From a virus, in IMG/VR virus record IMGVR_UViG_3300032246_002097, positions 1 through 26,392 of that record: DNA of 26,392 nt, one strand, 5' to 3'. The position numbers and the translations under genes are program-made. Shown one piece after another: positions 16,501 through 22,765 of this stretch (within the stretch, counting starts at the first letter, position 1; each line of letters begins with the position of its first letter). A model generated the notes under the pieces. The model did not search any database and was not told the DNA's origin. It saw only the letters and a program-made list of their open reading frames with translations.

Positions 16501-19500
16501 GTGGTTTGTATGAATTGATTTACAAAATTATTAGAAGCAATTTCATCATTCGCTCTTTGTATTGCAGATTGTAATTGTTCTTCTGTACCAGATAATCCAG
16601 CTAAAAGTTCTTTTTGAATATCTTCGCTTACAGATGATAAAATTCTATTAAATGCTGCAGATCTTTGACCTTGTAGTTTAATTAGTTCGTTTGGCGTAGC
16701 TTTTATTGCTCCAGCTTCTACTCCAGCAATCTTTTCTCTTGAAGTTAAAAACGCCTGAACATCCTCAGAAAATCTTGCTACTTTATTGCCAGATTCTCTT
16801 GAATTTTTAGCAAATTCTTCTGATCTGTCATTTAATTCTTTAAATGCCTTAGTTAAGCCAATTGTAGCTCCAATTAACCCGCCAATAGCTGCACCCCATG
16901 GACCAAATAAAGCTCCTGTGCCAGCAAATGCTGCTGTATCACTTAAAGCTGTTGTTCCAAATTTTGCATATTTATTATTTGGCGCAAATTCCTGAGCAAT
17001 TTGACTTACTATTGGAACAGCTATACTTGCGCCAATTCCAATTCCTTGCAATCTTGAGGCTGCATCTGCTCTTCGTTCTCTCGCTGCTTCTAATCCTCCT
17101 CGGGCTACTTCTCCTGCTCTTCCTCCTTTTGCAGATCTTCTCTCTAATTCTTTAACCGCTCTAGATCCTGTTATTAAATTTCCACTTGCAGCAACTAATG
17201 CATCTGTTTCAATAACTAATTTTTGATAAGATTTGTCTGCGCGATTTAATGTATTTTTTACTTTTTCAGTACTAGATTCAACTAAATCAAATTCTCTTGA
17301 TAGTTTAACTAATTCCATTTGAGCTTGATCAAAACTTATTTTTCCATTATAAACGCTTCTTGCAAGAGCTGCAAAAGCTGCATTAGCTTCCTTACTAGCT
17401 GGGACTTGAACTGGACCAGGTTCAGTATGCTTGGCTGAATATAAAGCGAAATTTGGAATTAAACCTTTTGCTGCACCCGCTCTACGAGCACCATTTAATG
17501 AACCATATCTTGAAATTCCTTGAGACAATCCTCTTGGTTCATCTTTAGTGTTATAAACCCCCAGACCACTAGGATTCATATTAGAGATTAAAGAATTACT
17601 TCTTCCAACTCTTATGGAATTTGCATTTACTCCAGCTTTCTTTTCTCTATTTATTGCTTCATTTAAAGCATTTGCAAAATTAGGAACAAATCCTCCAGAA
17701 AGATATTCAGAGTATGGAAGACTTGGATCAAAATTAGAATTATAAGCTTTTTTAATAATACTAGCAATTGCTCCAGGACTTCCAGTTAATTTTGCATCTG
17801 CTTTTTGTAATTGTTCTCCAAATTTAAATCTCTTTTTAAAATTACTTGTAGCAGGACCTGCTTCTTCGAAATCAAATGGTCTATTATCTTCATCATCAAT
17901 AGATCTTATAAATTGTTTAGGAGTTTTTGTTGCAAGAGCAACTGCGGCTTCAAATATAGAACCTTCTGCTGTAGATGGTATTAATTTTTTGCCCTTTAAT
18001 GCACTTCGAACATCATTTAATGCAGCTGGAGAAGATTCTTCATCTCTTAAAACTGTACCAAGATACTTGTGAGTTAGACTTGCTATTGGATCAAGAAGAG
18101 TTTCATTTACTAAATTAGTAAACTCGCTTGGTTTTTTTTCTAAATTTCCTTCAAGACTTCTAACTTGAATATTAGAAAATGTAATTTTTTTAGTTGCTAA
18201 TTCTGGATTTTTTTCAACCGCGGAATTAAATACTTTTAATGCACCAACTTTAGTCGAAGCGGTTGCGGTTGGTGAACCAGCAGATACAGAAACAACACCT
18301 AATCTTCCTTCAGTATCATAAAAACCACTATCATAGTCTTTTTGTTTTGCTGCTTTTTTCTGCGCACTTAATTCTGTTTCTGGTTTCCAATTAGCGTCTC
18401 TTGCTGCTTTTTCGCTAATTGTTCCATTAGCAATTAATCTTGGAATTTGATAATTATTATAAGATGTTATTTTTCCATTTTTATCAGCTATCTCATAAAA
18501 TGTTTTTGCAAAATTAGGAATAAGTCCAGCGCTTGCATAAGGATTAAATCCGTGTTTATCAGAAAATGATTGCTTGTAATTTCTTCCAGCTTTACTATTT
18601 TCTGGAGGCATAATTGCTGGTTGAGAAAATCCTGGCATTCTTTTTACTGTTTCTGCTGAATTATAAATAGTTTTTCCTACTCCAGGAATATTCATTTCTT
18701 TAATATTTCCTGGTTTATATCCACCAGCTAATGCGCCATAAATTTCTTGCATTACAAAATTTGGAATAAACCCATCACTTCTTGTAGTAATTTGTCCACT
18801 TTTAGTACCTACTCCTTTACCAATTAATCCACTAGTAATTGAACGAGATAAAGCTGCGGCTTGTTCTCTTACAGCGTTTTGTTCTCTTAAAATTTGTAAA
18901 ATTCTATTTTCTGTATCTAATACAGTAATTTGTTTAGATGCTATTGCTGAAAGAAGTTGTGGTTCTTGAGCAAGAATACTTGAAATTTTTCCTTCAATAG
19001 CTGCTCTATCAGTAGCTTGTTTACCAATACCTAATAATGTTTTAGCAGAAGTAGCAGCAAATTTACTTAAATCTAAAAATAATTTTCCAATAACAGCAGT
19101 TATTAAAAGTAATCCAGGACCAGATATAAAAGTAGAAAGCCCACCTAAAATTCCAGCACCAATTTTAGCCCCAACACTTTCTGAATCTTGATTAGCTAAT
19201 CCTTCTAGTATATTATTTACATTTTTTAATGTGCCTTCTATTGCTGGTTGAAAAGCCCCAGCTCCAATTTTAGCTCCTAATTGAGTAAAGTTTGTTAATG
19301 TTCTGCTTGTTAAAGCAGATAAAGTTTCATTTAACGCTTCATTTCGTTTAATAGCTTGATCAGTTGCGCTTTTTGAAGTATTTAAAGCGTTATTATAAAC
19401 AGAATATTCTTTACCCAAATCACCTAAAGCAGCTTTTAAAATATTAATTTGGAAAACACCACCAACACTTTCTGCAATTTGTGATTTTTGAGAATCAGAA

Positions 19501-20390
19501 AGAGTATCAAAAGTTGATGATAATTGTTTTAAAATATCAATTGCTGGACGAGTACTACCATCTAAATTACGAACTTCTAAACCTAAGTTTTGTAATTGAT
19601 CTAATACTTCTGGTCTAGCAACTCTTGTAAAAATAGTTTTTAGTGAGTTACCAATAACTGCACCACCTCTAGCAGTAGTTTGCTGAACACTTGTTACAAT
19701 TGCTAACAATTCATCGAATCCAACCCCTGCATCTTGAGCCGAACTACCAACTCGTTGAACTGCATTTGCCAAATCAGCAGAGCTAACAGCAAAAGCTGCG
19801 TCAACATTTGCTAATTTATTAATAACAGTTGTTGAATCTAAAGCTGTTTGATTAAAACTGTTTAATGTAGCCGTTAAAGCTTCTACGCTAGAAACGGTAT
19901 CTAATCCACTTAATCTAGTTAAAATTAAAGCATCTCTTGTTCTTTTTAATGTTTCTTCTACTCCAAGACCTTGACGAGCTAATTCTGTTGCTGCTTCTGC
20001 GACTGATTGAAATGACTGTCCAGTATCTTTGGCTACAGTAAATAAATCTGCACCAAATTTTTCTAATCCCTTTGATGTTGTATTTAATATAATATTAATA
20101 TCAGTAAGAGATTTTTCAACATCTATTGTACTTTTAATTAAACTAACAAAAGCTTTCTCTACAGCAAAAATTGATCCAGCACTAGCACCGAATGCGATAA
20201 CACGAGCATTAGAAGCATCTAATGATTTCTGGAATTCATTAGAAGCACCAGTAATTCGGCCTAATGGTTGAGTAAAGGCCTTTTCATTAAATCCTTTGAA
20301 TTTAAAATCGCGAGATAAAGCACTTTGAATATCTTTTTCAAGTTGCCTTGTATCTGCACCTACAGAAATTGTAGCTGACGTTCTTGCCAT
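13521..20390 (-). CDS. Tape measure protein (2289 residues)
   Basis: Typical tape-measure organisation: an N-terminal minor-tail core at about 80-350 (ELARQGLGVEETLKRTRDAL, SVEALTATLNSFNQ, TTARGGAVIGNSLKTIFTR), hydrophobic segments near residues 425-440, 1160-1175 and 2065-2080, long helical stretches at about 1200-1800, and the C-terminal motif around 1745-1810 (FQSVIDGTQTVGDAFRTMATNI). The middle (540-982) is interrupted by four G-[LF]-[IV]-P-N-F repeats and a PD-(D/E)XK-like domain. Two copies of a DDxPAML..GEYV element lie at 1825-1878 and 2137-2183. It sets tail length, fills the tube and is ejected at infection. Scaling from lambda gpH (about 0.15 nm per residue) gives a tail near 340 nm. 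The start follows GAAAGG with good spacing and a GTGTAAT motif. Confidence 0.93.
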   Translation of the reverse strand: MARTSATISVGADTRQLEKDIQSALSRDFKFKGFNEKAFTQPLGRITGASNEFQKSLDASNARVIAFGASAGSIFAVEKAFVSLIKSTIDVEKSLTDINIILNTTSKGLEKFGADLFTVAKDTGQSFQSVAEAATELARQGLGVEETLKRTRDALILTRLSGLDTVSSVEALTATLNSFNQTALDSTTVINKLANVDAAFAVSSADLANAVQRVGSSAQDAGVGFDELLAIVTSVQQTTARGGAVIGNSLKTIFTRVARPEVLDQLQNLGLEVRNLDGSTRPAIDILKQLSSTFDTLSDSQKSQIAESVGGVFQINILKAALGDLGKEYSVYNNALNTSKSATDQAIKRNEALNETLSALTSRTLTNFTQLGAKIGAGAFQPAIEGTLKNVNNILEGLANQDSESVGAKIGAGILGGLSTFISGPGLLLITAVIGKLFLDLSKFAATSAKTLLGIGKQATDRAAIEGKISSILAQEPQLLSAIASKQITVLDTENRILQILREQNAVREQAAALSRSITSGLIGKGVGTKSGQITTRSDGFIPNFVMQEIYGALAGGYKPGNIKEMNIPGVGKTIYNSAETVKRMPGFSQPAIMPPENSKAGRNYKQSFSDKHGFNPYASAGLIPNFAKTFYEIADKNGKITSYNNYQIPRLIANGTISEKAARDANWKPETELSAQKKAAKQKDYDSGFYDTEGRLGVVSVSAGSPTATASTKVGALKVFNSAVEKNPELATKKITFSNIQVRSLEGNLEKKPSEFTNLVNETLLDPIASLTHKYLGTVLRDEESSPAALNDVRSALKGKKLIPSTAEGSIFEAAVALATKTPKQFIRSIDDEDNRPFDFEEAGPATSNFKKRFKFGEQLQKADAKLTGSPGAIASIIKKAYNSNFDPSLPYSEYLSGGFVPNFANALNEAINREKKAGVNANSIRVGRSNSLISNMNPSGLGVYNTKDEPRGLSQGISRYGSLNGARRAGAAKGLIPNFALYSAKHTEPGPVQVPASKEANAAFAALARSVYNGKISFDQAQMELVKLSREFDLVESSTEKVKNTLNRADKSYQKLVIETDALVAASGNLITGSRAVKELERRSAKGGRAGEVARGGLEAARERRADAASRLQGIGIGASIAVPIVSQIAQEFAPNNKYAKFGTTALSDTAAFAGTGALFGPWGAAIGGLIGATIGLTKAFKELNDRSEEFAKNSRESGNKVARFSEDVQAFLTSREKIAGVEAGAIKATPNELIKLQGQRSAAFNRILSSVSEDIQKELLAGLSGTEEQLQSAIQRANDEIASNNFVNQFIQTTNEQLKDGAKNLDLTETLRQLGSIKTTNGEYIGDLISQQSGLLKSFDALTIASEKYYGINDQIAKSIEQTSIAADKATMSIDEFAKNDIFGFNTTSPQVNAGPVGFGSNIKTEFTGTAGNLGGEAKITDVNRQMYEADLQKSIQDSGKELKNFILQLGDSGKLQKDKALELANSIQTILDSNKSLEEKGKALQETFGNLRKSSEIVDETFKKLADAQLNLLNLSAQTQKLFSEDQAQRQQAAAFIQKGDFGNLINDFLNTNAGAGFKQSNILGGTNTAALQGILGGTPDARKRIELERKFGETYKKAAEEIKETGNLTDRTLAELQIAIQQTSTEASMTTKNLVELGTSIGDATLRSEALNAYRAKETELTKEFGDNIVKLNYAASAAATSLQAIAAFKEGTIFADEYKQLQNKAREDRIRSGGGNIGDMFSSFSDEMTYGTQDAFRDLNGIASDTARTMKSEFNNAFQSVIDGTQTVGDAFRTMATNISKRIQQLALEMSTNLLFNSLFSSVGGIPSAFKSPLGRANGGYIQGFSTGGKVLGGSGTKDDVPAMLSKGEYVIKKSSVNKYGTRFLNNLNQGGIVGLAGGGSLGGVGDPISEDLIAEYLRNSNKNPASETDTGRVVDANLKEQLGRSLASIYEGSDVTYSDAFSRLASSNTASGGAFRANLAAFYTADSNYATAGTYLVDPLLSQMALFDENDPQNQINQQNREMIASYLKEGIDTYERNRETIIGTIEANREEKRRIDQINQEQRDAFDKQQENNLKGAFIQAGMSIAGGAFSTYGAPALQKYLSPGGGNPFMAGNRFGSQTVRRATPANQTSAGDYNVNPYKYATYVKDGGFMGFANGGSSGKDDIPAMLMGGEYVMRKDAVNTYGRKFFDDLNSGRIRKFANGGTVDGYSTQDNSRTVDNTNAGTSNNINITVNLSNTQAPSESSSSQNQTSKSNDPEQNRKDIEQAKELTLKIKTEVVKVINEQQRPGGLLSSSKYTMAS
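13842..13982 (-). repeat. Tape-measure C-terminal repeat, copy B
   Basis: Residues 2137-2183 read GGFMGFANGG, then KDDIPAMLMGGEYVMRKDAV, YGRKFFDDLNSG. This aligns with copy A (residues 1825-1878) at almost every Gly, Asp, Pro and aromatic position. The copies are 312 residues apart, suggesting an old internal duplication. Confidence 0.8.
14757..14918 (-). repeat. Tape-measure C-terminal repeat, copy A
   Basis: Residues 1825-1878 of the tape measure read GGYxxGFSTGG, then KDDVPAMLSKGEYVIKKSSV, YGTRFLNNLNQGG. The same order of motifs recurs at residues 2137-2183. The DDxPAML..GEYV element is a familiar recurring piece of tape-measure C-termini and is probably structural. Confidence 0.8.
17445..18773 (-). 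repeat. Four G-[LF]-[IV]-P-N-F repeats within the tape measure
   Basis: The motif occurs as GFIPNF at residues 540-545 (bases 18756-18773), GLIPNFA at 622-628 (18507-18527), GFVPNFA at 900-906 (17673-17693) and GLIPNFA at 976-982 (17445-17465). Three of the four continue with A. Spacings are 82, 278 and 76 residues, so the motif separates inserted modules of different sizes. The neighbouring text is Pro-, Gly- and Asn-rich (YKPGN, MPPENSKAGR, NMNPSGLGVYN), unlike the long helices of the rest of the ruler. Function is unknown; they may be linker or docking elements. Confidence 0.75.
17750..17993 (-). other. PD-(D/E)XK nuclease-like domain inside the tape measure (residues ~800-881)
   Basis: Residues about 800-880 of the tape measure carry the spaced signature of a restriction-endonuclease-like fold: a helix GSIFEAAVAL with E814, then RPFDF with D840 following Pro-Phe, and 25 residues later ADAKLTGS with D865-A-K867. 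This matches the order GxxxE, (P)D, (D/E)xK of PD-(D/E)XK enzymes. The segment is flanked by G622LIPNFA and G900FVPNFA, which look like module boundaries. If real, the domain would enter the cell with the ejected tape measure. The call rests on motif order only; loop lengths and secondary structure were judged by eye, and the region could be catalytically inactive or a false match. Confidence 0.4.
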
Positions 20391-20439
20391 TCCTTATACC
20401 TTTCCTGTAATAAATTACACGAAAATATAAGATATTTAA
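20391..20439 (-). promoter_or_regulatory. Leader of the tape-measure gene with GTGTAAT element and GAAAGG site
   Basis: This 49-base gap separates the upstream minus-strand stop (20440) from the tape-measure ATG. On the minus strand it contains GTGTAATTTA (the GTGTAAT part is 20414-20420), then GGAAAGGTATAAGGA directly before ATG. AAAGGTATAAGG is identical to 12 bases in the leader of the gpM homologue (4270-4281). AAAGG is the likely ribosome binding site, about 8 nt from the start. No hairpin terminator is visible, so the element probably adds a tape-measure transcript on top of read-through. Confidence 0.45.
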
Positions 20440-21444
20440 TTAAATTCCATGGAGTTTCATGAGGTCTTCCATACTTAAAGTACCACCTCTTTTCTTAGCT
20501 TCTTCAGTTAAGCTTATAGTATTAGATTCATCTAATCCAGCCTTTTTAAGGTCTTCTTTGGTTGCCCCAATAATAGATGTAGCTACAGTATCAGCTTTAC
20601 TACTAGCGCCCTTTTCTAGCAGTTCTTCAACATTTTTACTGCTCTCTAGCCATTCTATTAGTTTTTCTGGATCTTCAAAATATTCATCTGATGGCTTATG
20701 TTTTGCATAACTTAATTGATTTTTGAAATACTTAGCATAACCAAATATCTCAATTTGATAAAAAGTTAAATATACAATACTTTTACCATACATATAATAT
20801 GGATTATCATCAGATATATTAAAAAGTGTTAAATGGCTATTTAATAGAGATATTTTCTTTAAATTTTTATCATTATAAATTGATAGTTTATCATTATAAA
20901 TTTGTACTAATTTACTAATATCCACATTTTCAAGTTCATCAAATTCATTTTGAGAAAAGAAATTTTCTTTTAAATCAGAGTCTTTATATAAAGATATAAA
21001 CATATAATATTCATTAATCTTTTTATTAGCATAATCTTCTGCAGTAAATCCTATTAATTCTTTTTTTTCTAAATTTAAATTTAATAACTTGTTTTCTTCG
21101 TTAGTTATTTGTTCATTTATAGCTTTTAATTCTTGTTCTCGGAATAGTTTTAATTTTGTTTTTCTTAAACTAGTTAGATATTCTTTTATCTTTTGAATTT
21201 CTTTATTTTTTTCTTCAGACCAAAGTTCTTCTTTTAATATATATGCTTCTTGATCTGCTAAAGAAGGTAGTTTATTTTTTAAAGCCTTATGATAAAACTC
21301 TTCTTTTTTAAGATCTACCTCTCCAGAAGATAGAGAGTCCATGTGCTTAATATATATTAATTTATCGTTTAAATATGTTTTAGAGTATCCTTTTAAAATA
21401 TCTACTAAGTAAAGTCTTAATAAATTTTTGTTATCAATTTGCAC
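20440..21444 (-). CDS. Hypothetical coiled-coil protein upstream of the tape measure
   Basis: The product has 334 residues and starts with GTG at 21442-21444. That start overlaps the preceding gene by 11 bases, and the next in-frame ATG would lose the N-terminal NLLRLYLVDILKGYSK, so GTG is preferred. Residues about 80-135 are highly charged and heptad-like (KEIQKIKEYLTSLRKTKLKL...EEN), a probable coiled coil. The middle contains aromatic helices (EYYMFISLY, YLTFYQIEIFGYAKYF). The C-terminus (about 280-334) is Ser/Ala/Lys-rich and ends EDLMKLHGI. No family is recognised. Tube-to-tape-measure position suggests an assembly factor or a protein wrapping the nascent tape measure; this is inference from order alone. 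Confidence 0.72.
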   Translation of the reverse strand: MQIDNKNLLRLYLVDILKGYSKTYLNDKLIYIKHMDSLSSGEVDLKKEEFYHKALKNKLPSLADQEAYILKEELWSEEKNKEIQKIKEYLTSLRKTKLKLFREQELKAINEQITNEENKLLNLNLEKKELIGFTAEDYANKKINEYYMFISLYKDSDLKENFFSQNEFDELENVDISKLVQIYNDKLSIYNDKNLKKISLLNSHLTLFNISDDNPYYMYGKSIVYLTFYQIEIFGYAKYFKNQLSYAKHKPSDEYFEDPEKLIEWLESSKNVEELLEKGASSKADTVATSIIGATKEDLKKAGLDESNTISLTEEAKKRGGTLSMEDLMKLHGI

Positions 21445-22177
21445 TCTTATTTTCTTCTAAATTAAATAGCTTTTCAAATTCTTCTTGTGTTGAAGCTCTG
21501 CCCATATACCAGAAACTAATAAGAAGAACTAATTTTTGACATAACTTTTCAAAGAAAGGATCGCTTGTTTCCTCTAATTTATCATACTCTTTTAATTTAT
21601 CCTCAAATGCACCATCTCCAAATACTGGTGAAAACGTACCATTATCATTGTCTTTATAAGAAAGATTAAGAACCCAAAACATTATAGTTTTATTTCTCGC
21701 TCTATTTTCGGCTGTTTGATCAAAAAGACTAGCTTGAGCGAACTCATAATCTTGAATCTTTTCTCTAGATTCAGCTATATCTTTAATTAAATTATTATAT
21801 TGAAGCTCTTCTTCTTTACTTTTCTCTTTAACAGATAATCTTTGAAATTCATTTTGTAATTGGAAAAGCTTTAGATATAAACTAGTATATTGCTCTTTAT
21901 CTATTTCACTAAAAATTCCACCATCATTAGTAAATCTTTTAGCTAATAGAGCTCTAGTTAAAAGTCCAGCTTTAATACCTTCTGACAAACGAACTCCATA
22001 AAATAATTCTGCTTCATCAAATAAACCTCTGTTTGGTTTTTTGATAAAATATTTTTGAGGTAATTCTTTCTTAACATTTTTTGAGACTTCAATTTCTTCA
22101 CCTTTTTCATTTTTTTCGTTAGTAGTTTCTTTTATTTCTACTTCTTTATTTATTGAAAACTCATATAGTTTTTTCAT
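21434..22177 (-). CDS. Hypothetical protein between tail chaperone pair and tape measure
   Basis: The 247-residue product starts with ATG 3 bases after the previous stop. The N-terminus is charged (EVEIKETTNEKNEKGEEIEV) and is followed by KKPNRGLFDEAELFYGVRLSEGIKAGLLTRALLAKRF at about 49-83. A coiled-coil-like stretch with LYLKLFQLQNEFQRL and many Glu/Lys lies at about 100-145. A conserved-looking aromatic core AENRARNKTIMFWVLNLSY lies at about 156-174, and the protein ends with LISFWYMGRASTQEEFEKLF. No family is recognised. The WYMGRAxTQEEF ending reminds me of tail assembly chaperones, but I cannot support that further. It overlaps the next gene by 11 bases, indicating coupled translation in the order chaperones, this gene, coiled-coil gene, tape measure. 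Confidence 0.7.
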   Translation of the reverse strand: MKKLYEFSINKEVEIKETTNEKNEKGEEIEVSKNVKKELPQKYFIKKPNRGLFDEAELFYGVRLSEGIKAGLLTRALLAKRFTNDGGIFSEIDKEQYTSLYLKLFQLQNEFQRLSVKEKSKEEELQYNNLIKDIAESREKIQDYEFAQASLFDQTAENRARNKTIMFWVLNLSYKDNDNGTFSPVFGDGAFEDKLKEYDKLEETSDPFFEKLCQKLVLLISFWYMGRASTQEEFEKLFNLEENKSAN

Positions 22178-22180
22178 ATT

Positions 22181-22456
22181 TTAAGCTCCAGTTTGTTCTC
22201 TTTCTAGTTTTTGAAGAAAATTTTTAATTTTAGAAAAATATACTACTCCACCAATTGTTTTAATAAATTTATTTCTTTTTTCTTCATTCCAAGAATCATA
22301 AAATTTTAAAAAATTAGAATTAGTCAAATTTGAATAATTTGGATTCTTTATACCAAAATCTTTTGTTAAAGACCTTTGTATAGATTGAACGGACAAATTA
22401 CTTTGAATAATTTTTTCAATTGGAATAGCTTGATAAAGATTAAGTCTTTTTTTCAT
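22181..22456 (-). CDS. Small protein, candidate T-like part of a G/GT tail chaperone
   Basis: The product has 91 residues. The ATG overlaps the upstream TGA stop as ATGA, in the -1 frame relative to that gene, and no Shine-Dalgarno precedes it. Together with the slippery heptamer at 22456-22462, this makes it the candidate downstream part of a frameshift fusion of 164 residues. The protein is basic at the start (MKKRLNLYQAIPIEKI) and probably helical, with WNEEKRNKFIKTIGGVVYF in the second half and KNFLQKLEREQTGA at the end. No family is recognised from residues alone; its place between tube and tape measure is where lambda encodes T. It could also be a stand-alone protein made by reinitiation. 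Confidence 0.68.
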   Translation of the reverse strand: MKKRLNLYQAIPIEKIIQSNLSVQSIQRSLTKDFGIKNPNYSNLTNSNFLKFYDSWNEEKRNKFIKTIGGVVYFSKIKNFLQKLEREQTGA

Positions 22457-22674
22457 TTTAAATTAATATCAATTGTATTAAAATATTCTTCTATTTCTCT
22501 TATTGCATCATTAGCGTTATCAAGTACTCTTTTACGTATTTTTGCATAAGTTTCTTCGTTAATATTATATCCAGAATCGGATAAATCTTCAAGAATAAAA
22601 AAGAAATTTTTATAGATATTTGTTATCTTACGCTTTATCTGAAATAAAGTTAAATCTTTAATTTTGTGCTCCAT
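22453..22674 (-). CDS. Small helical protein, candidate G-like tail assembly chaperone
   Basis: The product has 73 residues, almost entirely predicted helical: FQIKRKITNIYKNFFFILEDL, a GYNINEET turn, then YAKIRKRVLDNANDAIREIEEYF. It is the first gene after the major tube gene and its terminator, as G is in lambda, and is followed by an overlapping -1 frame gene. Its last codons, AAT TTA AAA TGA, contain a canonical slippery heptamer. The leader on the minus strand carries GTGTAAA (22706-22712) and two AAAGG copies, the nearer 3 nt and the farther about 13 nt from the ATG. The chaperone role (binding the tape measure and recruiting tube protein) is inferred from gene order and the frameshift-like junction. 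Confidence 0.68.
   Translation of the reverse strand: MEHKIKDLTLFQIKRKITNIYKNFFFILEDLSDSGYNINEETYAKIRKRVLDNANDAIREIEEYFNTIDINLK
22456..22462 (-). other. Candidate -1 programmed frameshift site T_TTA_AAA
   Basis: Read on the minus strand in the frame of the 73-residue gene, the last codons are AAT TTA AAA TGA, giving X XXY YYZ = T TTA AAA. A -1 slip here makes the next codon ATG of the overlapping 91-residue gene, so the fusion joins the two proteins exactly. The stop codon immediately after the heptamer could add a pause. I see no strong downstream hairpin and no strong upstream stimulatory Shine-Dalgarno. In AT-rich DNA this heptamer also arises by chance. Confidence 0.45.
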
Positions 22675-22705
22675 ATACCTTTAACCAACCTTTACCTTGA
22701 CTGTA

Positions 22706-22712
22706 TTTACAC
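22706..22712 (-). promoter_or_regulatory. GTGTAAA element upstream of the small chaperone-like gene
   Basis: On the minus strand GTGTAAA ends 31 nt before the ATG at 22674 and follows directly the U-tract of the terminator at 22718-22743. It is the weakest (one mismatch) member of the GTGTAAT set found in five leaders in this window. Position right after a terminator fits a new transcription start. Confidence 0.35.
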
Positions 22713-22743
22713 AAAAAATAACCCCCGTAGAAACGGGGGTTAT
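22710..22743 (-). terminator. Rho-independent terminator after the major tail tube gene
   Basis: A perfect 10-bp stem, ATAACCCCCG (22718-22727) paired with CGGGGGTTAT (22734-22743), has a 6-base loop. On the minus strand it is followed by TTTTTTG, a good U-tract. It lies 22 bases past the tube stop codon at 22766, so it ends or attenuates the heavily expressed tube transcript before the tail chaperone genes. The plus-strand reading has only a weak T-run and no plus gene enters it. It is by far the most GC-rich spot in this area. Confidence 0.9.
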
Positions 22744-22765
22744 CTTTATAATTTATTCTTGACTA

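Noticed and set aside
15106-17155. Several open frames antisense to the tape measure
   Set aside because: They are low-complexity (Leu/Ser/Ala-rich) shadows of the helical tape-measure coding sequence, with no ribosome binding sites.
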